A stretch of 64,000 nucleotides of DNA from Hydrangea macrophylla (lineage: Eukaryota; Streptophyta; Magnoliopsida; Cornales; Hydrangeaceae). The notes under the pieces were generated by a model that saw nothing but the letters and a program-made list of their open reading frames with translations, was not told the DNA's origin and ran no database searches. Every line of letters starts with the position of its first letter. Position 1 is the first letter of the stretch. Made by a program: the position numbers and the translations under genes. Positions 22,771 through 35,616 of this stretch are shown in pieces. Where the stretch lies: contig CM066994.1 in NCBI GenBank assembly GCA_033977485.1, positions 82,522,871 to 82,586,870 of the forward strand, written 5' to 3'.

Positions 22771-24229
22771 TTGCATTCTTTGTTTTCTCTAACTCATTTG
22801 TGTAAGCCTGCACAACATTCAGTCAAGGTAGTTGTGAGAAGCTTTAGTTTGGCCCCCTATAAAATAAAATATATGCATACGAATAAAAAGGTAAAATGCA
22901 AGATAGGTTTGCATTTTTTTTTTATTGTGTTCATTTGTCCATATTTTTTTATTTGATTTTTTCCCCTCCTTTTGGGATGGTTCATTGTGCCTAAAGACTC
23001 AATGTCATTATACACCACCTTTGTTAATGTATTGTGAGTTGTTCATTTTATGTCACCATATTTTTTGGGCAATGCTATGACACACCCAAAACACACACCC
23101 AAATACACAGTCCACTCACATCACTCTGGTGGATCCTGCAGTCTCTTTCTCTCTTCCCATTGGTCTACCTTAGGATGTGGACTTGGGTGTGTGGGTTTTG
23201 GGTGTGTCCCAAACTTTACCCTTAGTTTTAAAACCATCTCTTTAATCCTCATGGGTTTCAATATAAATTTGCATATTTCTTCTATTTTTTCCTTTTTCCT
23301 TTTCCTTTTCCTTTCCTCTTCCTTTTTGTATTTCAAAATTTCAGCTTCATTTGCAGGTTGATGTTCTAACATTTCAGCTTCATTTGCTGGTTGTTAGTTT
23401 TGATTTTCAGGTTTATGTTCAAACGTTTATTTAATTTTATTTTTTTGAGTGTGTTTTATCCTTGGGACTTAAATTTCTAACTGAATGTATTTTTATTACT
23501 ACTAAGACCAACTGCAATGATGTTTTAAAATGCAATGGATTTGCTATTTTTTTCAGTCTCAGGTCACATTGTGGGAGCCGGTTCGCGGTCATTTGCTTCT
23601 CGCAGTCATTTGTTCAAGGTTGGGTTTCTTGAATCTCATCTCCTTTTTTTATTATTATTTTTTTAACTATGAAAGTTTTCATAGGTTTGTGTATATTTTC
23701 ATAGTTCCAAATCCATTCTCTTAGAGCATTTGATTTCATCAACCACTGATTTTCATACCTCTTTGTTTGTCAAGAATTCAACTTTCATCAGTACTCAGTT
23801 TTGACAAACATTGTATTTTTTTTATTTTTTAAATAGTGCAGTTTGCAAACAACAGTTACAATTTTGCAGTTTTAAGTTTTTTGCAGTTTTAAATGAAAAT
23901 ATTGTCATCTCTCAATCTTCTTGGCCAAACATAGCCCAAAAGCTGGTTTCTTGCATAAATAATGTTTTTATGTACTTTTATTCTTATTGTCAGGTACCCT
24001 AAAAATGGACAATTTAACAATCTACGCTCACGTAAGAATGTTTATTATTTAAAAAGAAATTTGTTCTACACCTTAAGATGTTGTGTTACTTCGTTTAACT
24101 ATCTTTATTAACTTTTTCTCACTTCTAACATACAGCTTGTTACAGACTTGGAAACAACAGTACGTATATCATTTCAGTTCAATTTATTTAATAAAATTTA
24201 TTTAATTTTGCATATCAACTTATTTTGGT
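22771..24229 (+). other. Non-coding, T-rich; gene-flank-like sequence
   Basis: No frame I can support. GTTCATTTGTC(C/T)ATATTTTT at 22930 resembles the GTATGTTCATTTG blocks at 7455, so the two sides of LINE B may be one disrupted locus. A small MITE-like palindrome is listed separately. The right part may be the 5' flank of the Helitron. Confidence 0.45.
23067..23221. mobile_element. MITE-like stem-loop element
   Basis: The left end GGGCAATGCTATGACACACC (23067 on) and the reverse complement of the right end, GGGTAAAGTTTGGGACACACC (ending 23221), are imperfect terminal inverted repeats. They extend inwards through CCCAAAACACACACCC to GTCCAC, roughly 45 bp per arm. The centre is about 55 bp and has no coding capacity. 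No clear target duplication was seen, so the assignment as a MITE is tentative. Confidence 0.55.
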
Positions 24230-24235
24230 GTTAAA

Positions 24236-24810
24236 ATATAGGTCAAGTTATTGAGAGAAAAAATGTAAGTGTCGTCATTCGAGACGAGCGAACTTTTAAT
24301 TAAGAACACCTTTCCCAGGTAAATATTTTCTCACATAATTGCTTTTAATAGAGAACTTATAATTCATGAGATAGATAAGGTGACTACTAATGCAAATATT
24401 TTTTAAGGACTTTGATAAAGCAAAATACGTTGCTAAAGGAAAGGAAAAAATGACATGGTCAAGTCATGGAAAGCGGAAAGAAAATGTGAGTCTTACCTTT
24501 GAAAATAAATAAAAACACCTACAAAATGTTAAATAATAAATTTTGTTAATCTTACTGTTTGATGGATGTTTAAAACAGGGCAACGTAGTGAGAGAAAGAA
24601 ATAAGGGGATCGCCATTCAAGACCACGAAGATCTATCTCCAGTTAATATGGTTTTTAACCCTCTCAAGTTAATATGGTTCAACAATCACTTCAATGGACA
24701 TTTGGTGTAACACTTCAATCTTTGTAACAGGATAGAGCAAACTTCTCAACTAAAGGAAAGAAGAAAGTAACAACCTCAAGTCATACAAAGGGAAAAGAAA
24801 ATGTAAGTCT
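24236..24810 (+). repeat. Duplicated exon-like segments in the Helitron 5' region
   Basis: Two pairs of related segments, each ending at a GTAAGT/GTGAGT donor. 24410-24486 encodes AKYVAKGKEKMTWSSHGKRK and 24732-24804 encodes ANFSTKGKKKVTTSSHTKGK. Upstream, GAGAGAAAAAATGTAAGT (24250) pairs with GAGAGAAAGAAATAAGG (24589). This suggests tandem duplication of a basic mini-exon pair. Confidence 0.5.
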
Positions 24811-24911
24811 AACCTCTAAGTACGATGTATCATGTTGTATTGTGTAGTTATCTAATCTTTGCAGCATGCGTGTATCATTTGTACCTATTAGGCTCCCTTA
24901 TGTAATATTAT

Positions 24912-27900
24912 GCCGTCCTTATCAAAGAGAGGTTTGTCCCAACGGAATCAACGAGAAAGAGAAAAATCAATCCAATCTCAGCACTCGCCTGGTTTGACAC
25001 CAATAGTGCGTCGTCGTCATCGTGCATGCTTGGAAGATGAAACATGTAGATCAAAATGCTTAGTGGTGTCACGCCCCTGGTTGGTTCCACATACACCAGA
25101 TTCGAGTGATTTCTTTCTTCATTCCATGCCAACACCGTGAAATCTTTACACAGAATTAGCAGATATCCTAACATCCACAGAATCACCTTCAAATTTTCCT
25201 ATCATACAGTCCTTGCCTTTTCCACCATGTCATTACAATGAACTTTTAACAGATACATTGTCAGAATCACGAAGTGTCGATGAATCCTCCGCTAAACCAA
25301 TCAATAGGTGAATCAATATTCTTAATTGAACCCCTCTTTATACTGTCTTTTTGTTACTTGTGTAATTTTTGTTTCATAAATATAGGCCAACTTCTGTACA
25401 TCAAAATGCCCCCGATGTTGACTTAGAAGATGTTGAATTAGAGGATGTTGCAGTTCTTTATCCAAAAAACATAGATTTACCTCACCACTTTCTCGGTAAC
25501 ATGGATGTAGAATGTCCTAATTGTTCAGCCCTACATTGGATGGACGAGAAATTAACTTCTTCATCTCCAAACATGCCCCATTTTGGAACCTGTTATTTGC
25601 AAGGAAAAGTTAGGCTTCCCTTACTTAATACCCCTCCTCCACTTTTACAAGCTCTTTATGATGGGAATGATGCAAATTCAATATCATTTCGAACTTATAC
25701 TAGAGAATACAATGCATGTAATGCATTTACGAGTCTCGGTGCTAAATTAGATGAAAGAGTAATCCCGAGAAATGGACCGAGATGTTTCAGCATTCATGGG
25801 GAATTACATCATAGAATGGGATCTCTGATTCCACAACCCGGTAATGATGCATGTTACGCTCAACTGTATGTTTATGACCCTGAATCCGCTATACGAGAAC
25901 GTTATCATAGAAACCCACAGTTAATAATGGATGTTCTCAAATCCATTCGTGAAACTTTGTAATAGTACAATCCATTCCCAACTAAATACCACCAAGCTTA
26001 CGAACTTCTAATTGAAGCAGAATCTGTAGGAAATGCTTTGCCTGTATGTCTGCATTATAATTCAAAAGCTGATGATCGACGGTTATATAACCTACCAACG
26101 ACAAGTGAGATTGCTGTTATACTGCCAAGGAATGGGAATGAGATTAGTGGGATGAGAGACATAATTTTGCATCTTAAAGGAAACAACGGTTTGATGCGAA
26201 TCAATGAGTCCCACCCAGCTTATTTACCGCTACATTATGTTTTGTTGTTCCCTTATGGTGAGCTTGGATGGGAACCTGGTTTGAAACAGTGGGACGTTCA
26301 TCATCAACGCCATTCCGATGATCATCTAACTCAGATGCAATACTATTGCTATCGAATGTTTCAACGCCCAACAGAGTATTCAACGATTCTTAGATCTAGG
26401 AAGTTATTCCAAGAGTTTATGGTTGATGCTTGGGCAGCGACAGAGCAAAATCGATTGACATACTATAGGTTGAATTAGGGAAAACTTTTCTTAGAACTTT
26501 GCAAGGATTTAACTAATGTTATAGTTGAAAGTGATGGTCTGAGACCTGACCAAGTTAGTCGACAGATGATTTTGCCCTCTTCATTCTGTGGAAGTCCAAG
26601 GCATATGTTTGAAATATTTCAGGATTCAATGGCTATCACACGGCACAATCACCACCCAGATATTTTTTTAACAATGACTGTAAATCCAAATTGGCCCAAA
26701 ATTACAGCTGCTTTGTTACCGCATCAAACCTCCACAGATCATCACGATCTAATTGCGCACGTTTTTGTGCTTAAAAGAAAATGTTTGATGAAGGAGATAA
26801 GAAAAAATATAGTGTTTGGTAGGAAGGTTGCACATGTTTACACAATTGAATACCAAAAGCGTGGGCTTCCACATATGCACGCTCTTCTATTTTTGCACAG
26901 ACCCAATAAAATTAGGACGTGTGCACAGCTTGACAATTTAGTATGTGTGGAAATTCCAAATCCAGTGGAAGATCCACATCTTTTTCATACTGTCATGAAG
27001 TGCATGATACATGGTCCGTGCGACGCTCGAAATTTAAAAGCTCCATGTATGGAGAATGGAAAGTGTACAAAACGATACCCTAAAGAATTTGTGGAAACAA
27101 CAACTATGGATGTACATGGATACCCTATCTATCGACGACAAAATCAAGGAGAATCCTATGTGGTAAGGAAGCATACAGTTGATAATAGAGATGTCGTGCC
27201 ATACAATCCCCATCTTTCTAGAAAGTTCAACTGCCATATTAATGTTGAAGTTTGTGCTGGGATGAGATGTGTAAAGTATATTCACAAATACATTTACAAA
27301 GGTCATGATCGCACGACGATGGTGTTGGGAGGAACAGATGAGATCCAACAATATCTTGATGCGAGGTATATCGAACCAGTTGAAGCTGCTTGGCGATTGT
27401 TAGGTCATAGTACGCATGAAGAGTTCCCAACAGTTTTTCGATTGCCCATTCACTTGCCTGGAATGCACAAGGTATTTTTTTTATCCTAATGAGACACTTA
27501 ACCGGATAGCATCTAGAGCTGCGCAACAAACGTCGCCCCTAATTGGGTTCTTTAACTATTGTGCAGCCAATGAGAGCGCCCGAGTCTACACTTACTAAGA
27601 ATTTCCAAACTATTTTGTCTGGAATAGCACTACGTGTGTATTGACACCGAGAAAAAAGGAGTATGCTATTGGTAGAATTTACTTTGCCAGTCCGAATTCA
27701 GGTGAGAGATTCTATTTACGCTTACTATTGACACATATGAGAGGACCAACATCATTTGAACATCTGTGCACAATAAATAATGTCACACATCCGACTTTTA
27801 AATCAGCATGTGTAGCATTAGGACTGTTGGAAGATGATGCTGAATGGATACAGTGTCTTCAAGAAGCCGCAGTTATGAACACTGGGCACCAATTGAGAAG

Positions 27901-28130
27901 ATTATTCAGTATAATTCTCACAGAATGCTCCCCATTGCACCCATATGAGTTATGGAAATGATTCTCTCAAGATATATGCGACGATCTTCATCACAAGATT
28001 CGTACAGTGTATGAAAATCCAAACCCGAATGCGGCTGTAATAGAGGATTATGGCCTATATCTTCTCAATCAAATGCTTCAACAATCCGGAAAGAGCTTGG
28101 CTAATTACCCTCCAATGCCGAAACCAAGTG
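24912..28130 (+). pseudogene. Helitron Rep/Hel-like protein, N-terminal and Rep part
   Basis: Rolling-circle replication initiator of Helitrons. A candidate intron at 25312-25384 (AATAG|GTGAAT...ATATAG|GCCAAC) joins a basic N-terminal exon to the main frame. Then come CPNCSALHW (putative zinc site, ~25516), the Helitron N-domain (FSIHGELHHRMGSL), and the Rep catalytic region with HUH-type LPHMHALLFL (~26868) and the tyrosine motif KYIHKYIYKGHD (~27277). Lesions: TAA/TAG at 25960-25965, TAG at 26476, a frameshift in an eight-T run near 27475, TAA near 27596 and TGA at 27959. Most of these stops are one transition away from CAG/CAA or TGG. The text fades after GLYLLNQMLQQSGKSL, before any helicase motif. 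It is not functional. Confidence 0.85.
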
Positions 28131-29147
28131 GAAATCAGAGTAACAAAGTCGGTAACAGGCTAGTGCTTTCACCACTGTATGGCATGAGCGGATTGTGGCA
28201 CCTTTTCCACGGATTCCCGCCTCCATCTAGTTATCAATTGAGTATTTTCTGGAAATCCTGAGGGTAATTGAAAGGTAGAGCCAGATTCAGCAGGGACATT
28301 AGAAAGGGCATTATAGAGAGCTTGAAGAAAATGAAGTGATGATGTTTGGAAGCGCTGCTTGTCGAAGACAAATGGATGCTTAAGAAGAATAAGCAATCAC
28401 AGTGACACTCCGCTTGAGATCAAGTCGAATCTAGTTCAGTCTGTTTTATGTTTTAGAGTCTTTTCTTGTTGTCATGTGTGTCTATCATCAAGTTGTTTTG
28501 AATCTACATCAAGTACTGTAATCCTTCTCTTTTGAAGTAATGAAATAAAATCTTGATTTGCTTGATTCAATGCGCCTAGTCATGAATGAATGAATCTTTA
28601 AGCTAAAAATGTTATTTCTCTGATTATTATGAAAAATACATTATTGATAATTTTGTGCATTGAAAATTATCCTGAAAGGATCAAAGTTAATTTTTCCCTA
28701 ACACCGAAGAAAGCTTAGAATTGATTAGTCTTACTTTAAGAATCTTGAGATGCTTTTGCTTAAATCTTGAAAAGATATACTTGATAGTGACTCGGGACTA
28801 GCTTAAATCCCTGATCTTATTTCGAAATCTTGAGCCCAGAAAAATGAGCCATTCAAACCTGTCTAACTTGCAAGCCATGAACACCTTATCCTTAATGGTA
28901 GCCAAACATTTCAAATGAACTAGTTCTCAAAAAAAAAAAAAAAAAAGAAGCTCGGTAGGATGAAAATCCAAAAGGGTGCCTAGGCAAAAGTTAGAGCATA
29001 TAAAAAAAGGAAAAAAAGAAAATTTTGCGTGTTGTTTTCAAGAACCCTATCCTAGCCAGTCAAAACTTTGGAGAGAAAAGAAAGGAAAGAAGAAAAGAAG
29101 AAAAGGAAAAAAGAATGTAGAAGATTGAGAAATCGGGAACATGAATT
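28131..29147. other. Non-coding; no gene seen
   Basis: 28140-28580 has no recognisable product; GTAATGAAATAAAATCTTG near 28540 could be an old polyadenylation region. An A-run lies at 28930-28946 and A/G-rich sequence at 29000-29120. I cannot assign it to any neighbouring element. Confidence 0.4.
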
Positions 29148-30085
29148 GTCACGCCCCGAATAGCCAAAAAAATAGTAAAGTTTTTTTTTTTTGAAATGTA
29201 GGCAACAGGTTACTAAGCTATCTGATGTGTCATGAATACTATTCATATAATAATTCTAATAATTTGCTGACATCAGTGGAAATCCTCATGTCTAACTGAC
29301 ACTTCAATACAAAATTGATCTACGAGATAATTTCATCATTAAGTACATCAATATCCTTCTACAAATATAAACTTTACAACTATCTTAGTCAAATACCCCT
29401 GTAACTTAAATCAACTTGCGTACATCCTGGATTTAGATTCCTCTAGCTCTTTGTCCATCGAACGCTAACCCTTCGGTTAGTTACTTGTTCCTGATACCTG
29501 AAATATACTAAACATTGAATGTCCAGCGAATATAAAACATTCGTCAGCTTGAGACAGCTAGTGAGTGACTTATATATAACAATTCCATATCCTTTAGTAT
29601 CACAGTTAATTAATCTCAATTTCGTAATCATCCATTATTAGGGCATCATTATAGGTTAATGTTATCTTTAAATGATTCCATTTCAGTAATCGCGTCTATC
29701 GAAATAATTACAGTATCTTGCCTCAAATAGACATGCCACAATAATGCTAATACATATAACAATGCAGATTATACCTTAGCCTCTCTCTGGCTACCTGTAA
29801 AATAGATCCTTTATGCCAATCATACACAATAAGCTCATTAGTTCAGTGTGTGAAAAATTATTATCTTACTCAAACGAAACAACCACAGCACCCCAGCCCA
29901 GTTCGAAAGGTGTATACTACCTACCAGCCCAGCTCGAAATAGATAGTTTATTAATGCACTAACTGTAGGACTATCTCAATCCCGGCCCTTTCAACACAGA
30001 CTATCTCAGTCCTCATTGGGTTCAAGTCTCTTGGTCATAAGACCTCAACTATCTACCCCATCGTAACAATAGTTACATAAAGCAC
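29148..30085 (-). mobile_element. Tekay-like LTR remnant, reverse orientation
   Basis: On the minus strand it ends TCGGGGCGTGACA at 29148, the same end as the Tekay LTR at 58162-58173. Upstream, CTCACTAGCT...AAGCTGA resembles 57780-57800. No TGGTATCAGA primer site follows it, so it is a 3' LTR or solo LTR. Its 5' end (near 30085) is not defined. Confidence 0.5.
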
Positions 30086-30253
30086 ATGTATGCTCATCCA
30101 ATTTTCCCTCAATGGCTGCATTTTTCTTTTCTTTTTCTCTCTCAATTTTCTCACTCTTTTTCTTTTGTTCACTCTCTTTCTTTTGATCACTCTCCTTTTG
30201 CAACCTCACTTGAAGAGAGAGAAGCTCCTCCCTCTCTCTAGTTTTCTAATGCT

Positions 30254-33200
30254 ATGGGTTCATCCAAAAAGAAGAAAAACCAAGTTTGAGGTGGAAAATT
30301 TGGCTCCCAGTCATCTTCCCCAACCTCTAAGCTACATAGTCTCAATGGTAAATCTGGTTCCCCATCATCCATTCCTTCCAAGGAAACCCTTTGTGTCTCT
30401 GATGCTATGATACTGGGTGCTCAATCTGTTATTACCCCTGAGCTGGCAAGTAAATATATTTTCAATGGTGATGGCTCTGTTAAACTTAGAGCTGGATCTT
30501 CAACTGGTGGCACCCAATCTGAAGGGGTGGTTCATGTTCTTAATGCTGCAAAGGTAGTTGTGCCTCAGGTTTCTACAGAAGTTAATACTATTTCTAGTAG
30601 AGCTTCCAATGTGGAGGGTTCTTCCTTGAAAACCCCGAATGATTCTACAGGATCTGAGCAGATTGGAGAAGGCTCTACAAATGGGAAGAATGTCATCCTA
30701 TCCAATCCATCCAAATCCATGGTTTATAATATTGGAGAGGGAGGAATCTTTGACCTTTCAATGATCAATAGTTCAGAGCTCTCTGAAGAAGAATTGGAGA
30801 TTCCAGAGGAGTGGGAAGAGAAGTCAGATGAAGCCAGCCCTATTATGGATAAATCTAAGTTGTCTATTAATGGACGATTTTGGAATATTGCCGACTCTAG
30901 TGCATCTGGGGAGGAGTTATCTATGGAAGGCAACATATTTAAGTCGATCCTTGACTCAAATGAAATTCTTAAAAGGAAGAACCAAGCTGCTAATGAGAAG
31001 AAAATTTCTGGTGATTCTAAACTCAAAGGTATCAAATATGAATCTTCTGAAGAACAGCAACTAGTCCCATTGGAGCCAACAACCACTATTCCATATGGTG
31101 AGGGGTCCCAAAGGCGTATAGCTGAATTGCCGAGTGAAATTTTGAAGATTAGAGCTATAGCCGAGGGTGCTAATGAGGACGTTACAAAGGTTCCCAACAA
31201 TGGTTTAACTTCAGGTAAAAATGAGAGTAACAGGGCTTCTTTTGATCCGAAAATTGCCCCACACTCTTATCCCGAAGTGTTTGTAGAGAGTGAGCAGCAT
31301 GCCCCACTCGCCCATGCTACCAACAGTAATTTTTTTATATCTAATACGCTGCAAAGTGCTGCTGGCAATCACATGGAAGGTGCAGCTTTATCCCGAAATT
31401 TAGGAGCCATGTCTCCTACTAATGCCACTTGCATAAGGCACGTCACACATGAAAATGGGTCCCACGTGGGTAAGTATAATGGCCAGCCTTCGTTTGGTTA
31501 TTTAAAATGTGAACATAAGGATATTAATTCTTTAGAAATTAGCGGCTCGGCCCCACAGATTGACTTTTGCAGCCCCATTGCGTCCTCTAATGAAATATGC
31601 ACTTTGAATCCCTCAGCTTGTCATTCACAAGCCTTACCCAGTGGGCCCTCATGTGAGACAAGTCCTGTGAATGATAGTTGCTCAGCACATGGTCTCCAAA
31701 CTATTCAAACCAATGGTCAACATAAGTTAAATAAAGGCGAAAAAGCTACTGAAGAAGCTATGCTTGTCACAGCAAACCAGACTTACCCGCTTATTAACGC
31801 AGCAAAAGGTGGTGGTCAAGTGTGTACCAATTCCCTTAGTCAAGAGGTGATGAATTCTGGAGGCCAGCATCCCTCCACGAATTTTCCTAATGGATCTCCA
31901 AAGGCCAATGGCCCTAGTTGGGCCTCTCTTGTAAAAGGGAAAATATCCCCAGCTTTTAAACGCACCTATGTCAAGCCCACAGCCTGTGAAGACAGTAAAT
32001 GCTATATATTACCTAAGGACCTGGCTACAGAAGGCAGCAAGGCATGGGAAAATACACTCGTTGGGTATTTTATCGGGAGGAAGCTACCTTATTCCTTGGT
32101 AAAAAATTTTGCAGCTAGAATGTGGTCCAAAAGTGGTCTTTTAGACATGGTTGCTACCGATTCAGGATATTTTTTCTTTAAATTTGAAAGCTATGAAGCA
32201 AGTGCGGCAGTGCTAGAAGGTGGCCCATGGCATCTTGCAGGTCAGCCCATTATTCTCCGTACATGGCAAGCAGGGTTACCACTGACCAAAGATGCCCCAT
32301 CTTCTCTGCCGATATGGGTGAATATCTACAATATTCCTTTGGAATATTGGAACCCCAATGGGCTGAGTCACATAGCGAGTATCGTTGGAAAACCTTTACA
32401 TGTTGATAAGATGACAGCTACATGCCGTCGAATCTCATGTGCTAGAATTTGTATTGAGGTTAGTGCTGAAAGGGAGTTACTACATGCTTTTGATATCCAA
32501 TCTGAAGACCCTATTAGTGGTGAATCAGAATCTACCCGAATTCAGGTTGAATACCAGTGGATGCCCATTCGATGTAACAAATGCAGGAAATTTGGTCACA
32601 ACTGTGACAAAGTTCAGAACCTCCACAACCAGCAAAAGGGCTCCATTACGAGGAAAGACCTAGCGGAAGGTCAGTGGCTGATTAAGGGGAAAGGTAAAAC
32701 TGTTTCGATTGAAGATCCTACTCAAGTTCCTACCACATTAGTTGCACAGACAAATAATCCAGATCTTGCTCAGCCTAGTTTATTGCTTACCCAACTAGAG
32801 GTTAAGACTACTGACATGGTTAATCTTATAATACCCACTCAGGTGGGTCCTCGACCTCAGAGCCAGGAACAAATTGTTTCGGGTAGTGCACCCATTAAAG
32901 GAACTGAGAAAGTCCAGGAAGTGTCTTTAATTCCAGATCAAGAAATGAAACAGGGATTAGATGAGCATATTGTGCGCACTATTAGCCCTTCGGCAGTTCA
33001 TAATTATCATAACGCCACCAACCACAAGCTGGGAATTGAAGAAACTAATGTGTTTGCTGCACTAAATGAGAACAACAGTGAGACAGGTGAGGAACCAGGT
33101 TCGAACACTCAAGGAGGAAAACAACAGAGCATTATCAAGGGGTATAATTCTCCGTCCAGCTCCAATTCAAGCACAAATCAACAGGCTTCTCCTAGTAAGT

Positions 33201-33262
33201 TTAATAATCAAAAGAAGGGGATCCCTTCAGGTAAGTTGAATCCTTCCCCTAAACGTATTTAA
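30254..33262 (+). pseudogene. LINE E ORF1 (DUF4283 / zinc knuckle), one early stop
   Basis: The ATG at 30254 gives MGSSKKKKNQV, then TGA at 30287-30289, after which the same frame is open from 30290 to the TAA at 33260-33262 (about 990 codons). The next in-frame ATG is at 30407. Order: basic N-terminus, SKYIFNGDGSVKL, MVYNIGEGGI, acidic LSEEELEIPEEWEEK, a long low-complexity region, PSWASLVKGK (~31915), the DUF4283-like domain (NTLVGYFIGRKLPY, GGPWHLAGQP, LPIWVNIYNIPLEYW, RRISCARICIEV), the knuckle CNKCRKFGHNC (~32575), and a Gln/Ser-rich tail. One base change separates it from an open frame. The stop overlaps the ORF2 ATG. Confidence 0.9.
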
Positions 33263-34949
33263 TGATTATATGCAATTGGAATATTAGGGGTCTTAATCTT
33301 TCCTATAAACAAAGGGAATTGAAAAAAATCATTTTTGAAAATGATATTTCCGTTATGGGTATCACTGAAACTAAAGTGAAACAGATTAATGAGGTGCATA
33401 TTCAACAATCTATTCTTCCTCTTTGGAATTTTGTTTCCAATACCCAATCTGAATTCCATGGGAGAATTTGGGTTGCATGGGATCCTAATAGAGTCAAAGT
33501 GGACATTTTGATCTCAAACTTTCAATTTATTCATACTCGTATTACTAGTGCTGATAATAAAGTTTCTTTTGAGGCCTCTTTTGTTTATGCCTTTAATACA
33601 GGGGCCCAAAGAATTAGTTTGTGGAGCTCTATGAGAACCATTGCTAATTCTATGGGTTCAACACCTTGGATTACATTGGGAGATTTCAATGTCACTCTAA
33701 ACTCCAATGAAGTCCAAGGAACGGAGAAAGGAAATGAACAAGAAAGGGAGGAATTTTCTAAATGCATTAATGATGCTTGTCTGGTGGACCTTAGATTTGT
33801 TGGAAATTTTTTCTCCTGGAGTAATAGACGATTTGGTAGATCAGATTTCACTGAGAGGAAGCTGGACAGGGCTCTTGTTAACCAAGATTGGCTTGAGGTC
33901 TTCCCTCTCTCTCTTGCTAAATTCATGCCAGCAGGTATTTCTGACCATTCCCCTATCCATATTAATATTGATAATTCTAAAAAGAGAAAAGGCAGACCTT
34001 TTAAATTCTTTAATTTTTTGACTTCTATGGATAAGTTTTCGCAAACTGTCCAAAAATCTTGGGATGAATGTATTGAAGGAACTGCTCAATTCCAACTTTG
34101 TCAAAAGCTAAGGCGTTTGAAACAAGAATTGAAAATTTTCTCTAAAGATATTATTGGCAAAGAAAAACTTAGATTGGACAAAGCTAGGGAAGAGCTCTTT
34201 CAGAGTCAAAGTAACCGTGATTCCAACCCTATGGATAATGATCTTATTCTTATAGAAAAAGAGGCCATGAAAAAGTTTCTTGAAGCGGCTAGGATAGAAG
34301 AGGCAAGCTAAACAAAAATCTAGAATTCAGTGGCTTGAAGTGGGAGATAGGAATTCTAGATATTTCCACAACTCTATAAAAATTAGAAGAAATATGAAAC
34401 GTATTTTTTCCTTGGTTAGACCAGATGATACCACCACTAAGGATGAGGAAGAAGCCAAAATGGAGGCCATTAGATATTTCCAAGATATGCTAGGGACAGT
34501 TGCTAATCATAATTATCCAGGGCCGGAGGAACTTAGGAAATTTTTTTTCCAAATCTCTAACCCCTGATCAGATCATTGAGATGGATGCCATACCCACTGA
34601 TGAGGAAATAAAAACCACTCTATTTAGTCTTCATAGTAATAAGGCTCCTGGTCCTGATGGATTTAATGCTCATTTTTTCAAAGAAACTTGGAACATTACT
34701 GGGCCGTCTGTCCTAGCCGCTATTAGGGAATTTTTTACTTCTGGAGAAATTCTTATTGAGTCTAATACTACTCTCATTGTCTTAATCCCTAAAGTGCCGA
34801 ATCCTTCATCTATGGGGGAATTTAGACCTATATCTTGCTGCAATACTATTCATAAATGTATCTCCAAGATAATTGCTAATAGAATCCAAACAATCCTTCC
34901 AAGTCTTGTTGATCAATCACAATCTGCTTTTGTCAAAGGTAGAAAGATT
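33262..34949 (+). pseudogene. LINE E ORF2, first part (endonuclease and RT N-terminus)
   Basis: Starts at the TAATG overlap. Endonuclease motifs CNWNIRG, ITETKV, LGDFNVTL, RRFGRSDFTERKLDR and SDHSPI are present. A small deletion near 34305 (the expected Trp after EEAS is lost) shifts frame. A second shift falls in a T-run near 34545. The RT then continues with HSNKAPGPDGFN, LIPKVPNPSSMGEFRPISC and SAFVKGRKI, and is cut at 34949 by LINE F. Confidence 0.88.
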
Positions 34950-35269
34950 TTTTTTTTTTTTTTTTTTTTGGGGAATTGGTGAATGAATAAAAGAAAAGCC
35001 AAACGGCACTATACAAAATACAAGGGGCATACCCCAGGATTTACAATAATCACAAAAGGCATCCAAATGATGCAACAGAGAAAGGGAAACTCCCAAGGTC
35101 AGCAACCAAAGAAAAAACCCTCCCTAGCAAAATATCAACGAACCATGAAAAGTATGAGGGGGAAAGACCAAAAACAAAAAAGCAGTAAAGTCCAGGGTCC
35201 CTTCTCAATGAACAAGCAAACTTCTCCAACGGGGCAAAACAAGATTAACATATAATTACATACTAAGTC

Positions 35270-35360
35270 CATCTAGCAATGTAAATAAGAAGATGTGGAT
35301 CATTTCTCCACTGGATTTGGATTTGGATAGAGATTTGGAGGAAGATCTCTTGAAGGAGTC
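35270..35360 (-). pseudogene. LINE F ORF2, last ~30 codons
   Basis: LLQEIFLQISIQIQIQWRN, then DPHLLIYIARWT and TAG: the C-terminal tail that copies D, E and G also end with. It directly abuts LINE G's poly(A) end (35361). This segment proves that G is nested in F. Confidence 0.85.
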
Positions 35361-35616
35361 TTTTTTTTTTTTTCGGAAAAAGGGTTAATTAAACAAAAAG
35401 CCAAACGGCACTATACAAGGTACAAGGGGCATACCCCAGGCAACCAAAAGCTCAAAAAACAAGCATCCAAACAATGCTGCAAAGGATGGGAAACAACAAG
35501 GAAAATCAAAATTCCATCCAAACAATCAAACACCAAAAACAAACAAAAGAGATTTACATCAAGGTAACTCCAAAAGAACAAAACAAAACATAAGGGGGGT
35601 CAAGACAAAGACCCCA

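Larger units (their letters stand above)
24230..28130 (+). mobile_element. Helitron remnant (Rep present, helicase missing)
   Basis: Contains short exon-like segments (24236-25320) and a decayed Rep/N-terminal Helitron gene (25384-28130). Neither the TC...CTRR-type termini nor the SF1 helicase P-loop was found. The element is cut at about 28130, where Helitron similarity stops. Confidence 0.75.

Noticed and set aside
28007..28396. Possible helicase domain after the Helitron Rep
   Set aside because: No P-loop or other SF1 motif can be read in any frame here.
30724..31200. 158-codon minus-strand frame
   Set aside because: It is antisense to the LINE E ORF1 low-complexity region, with no independent support.
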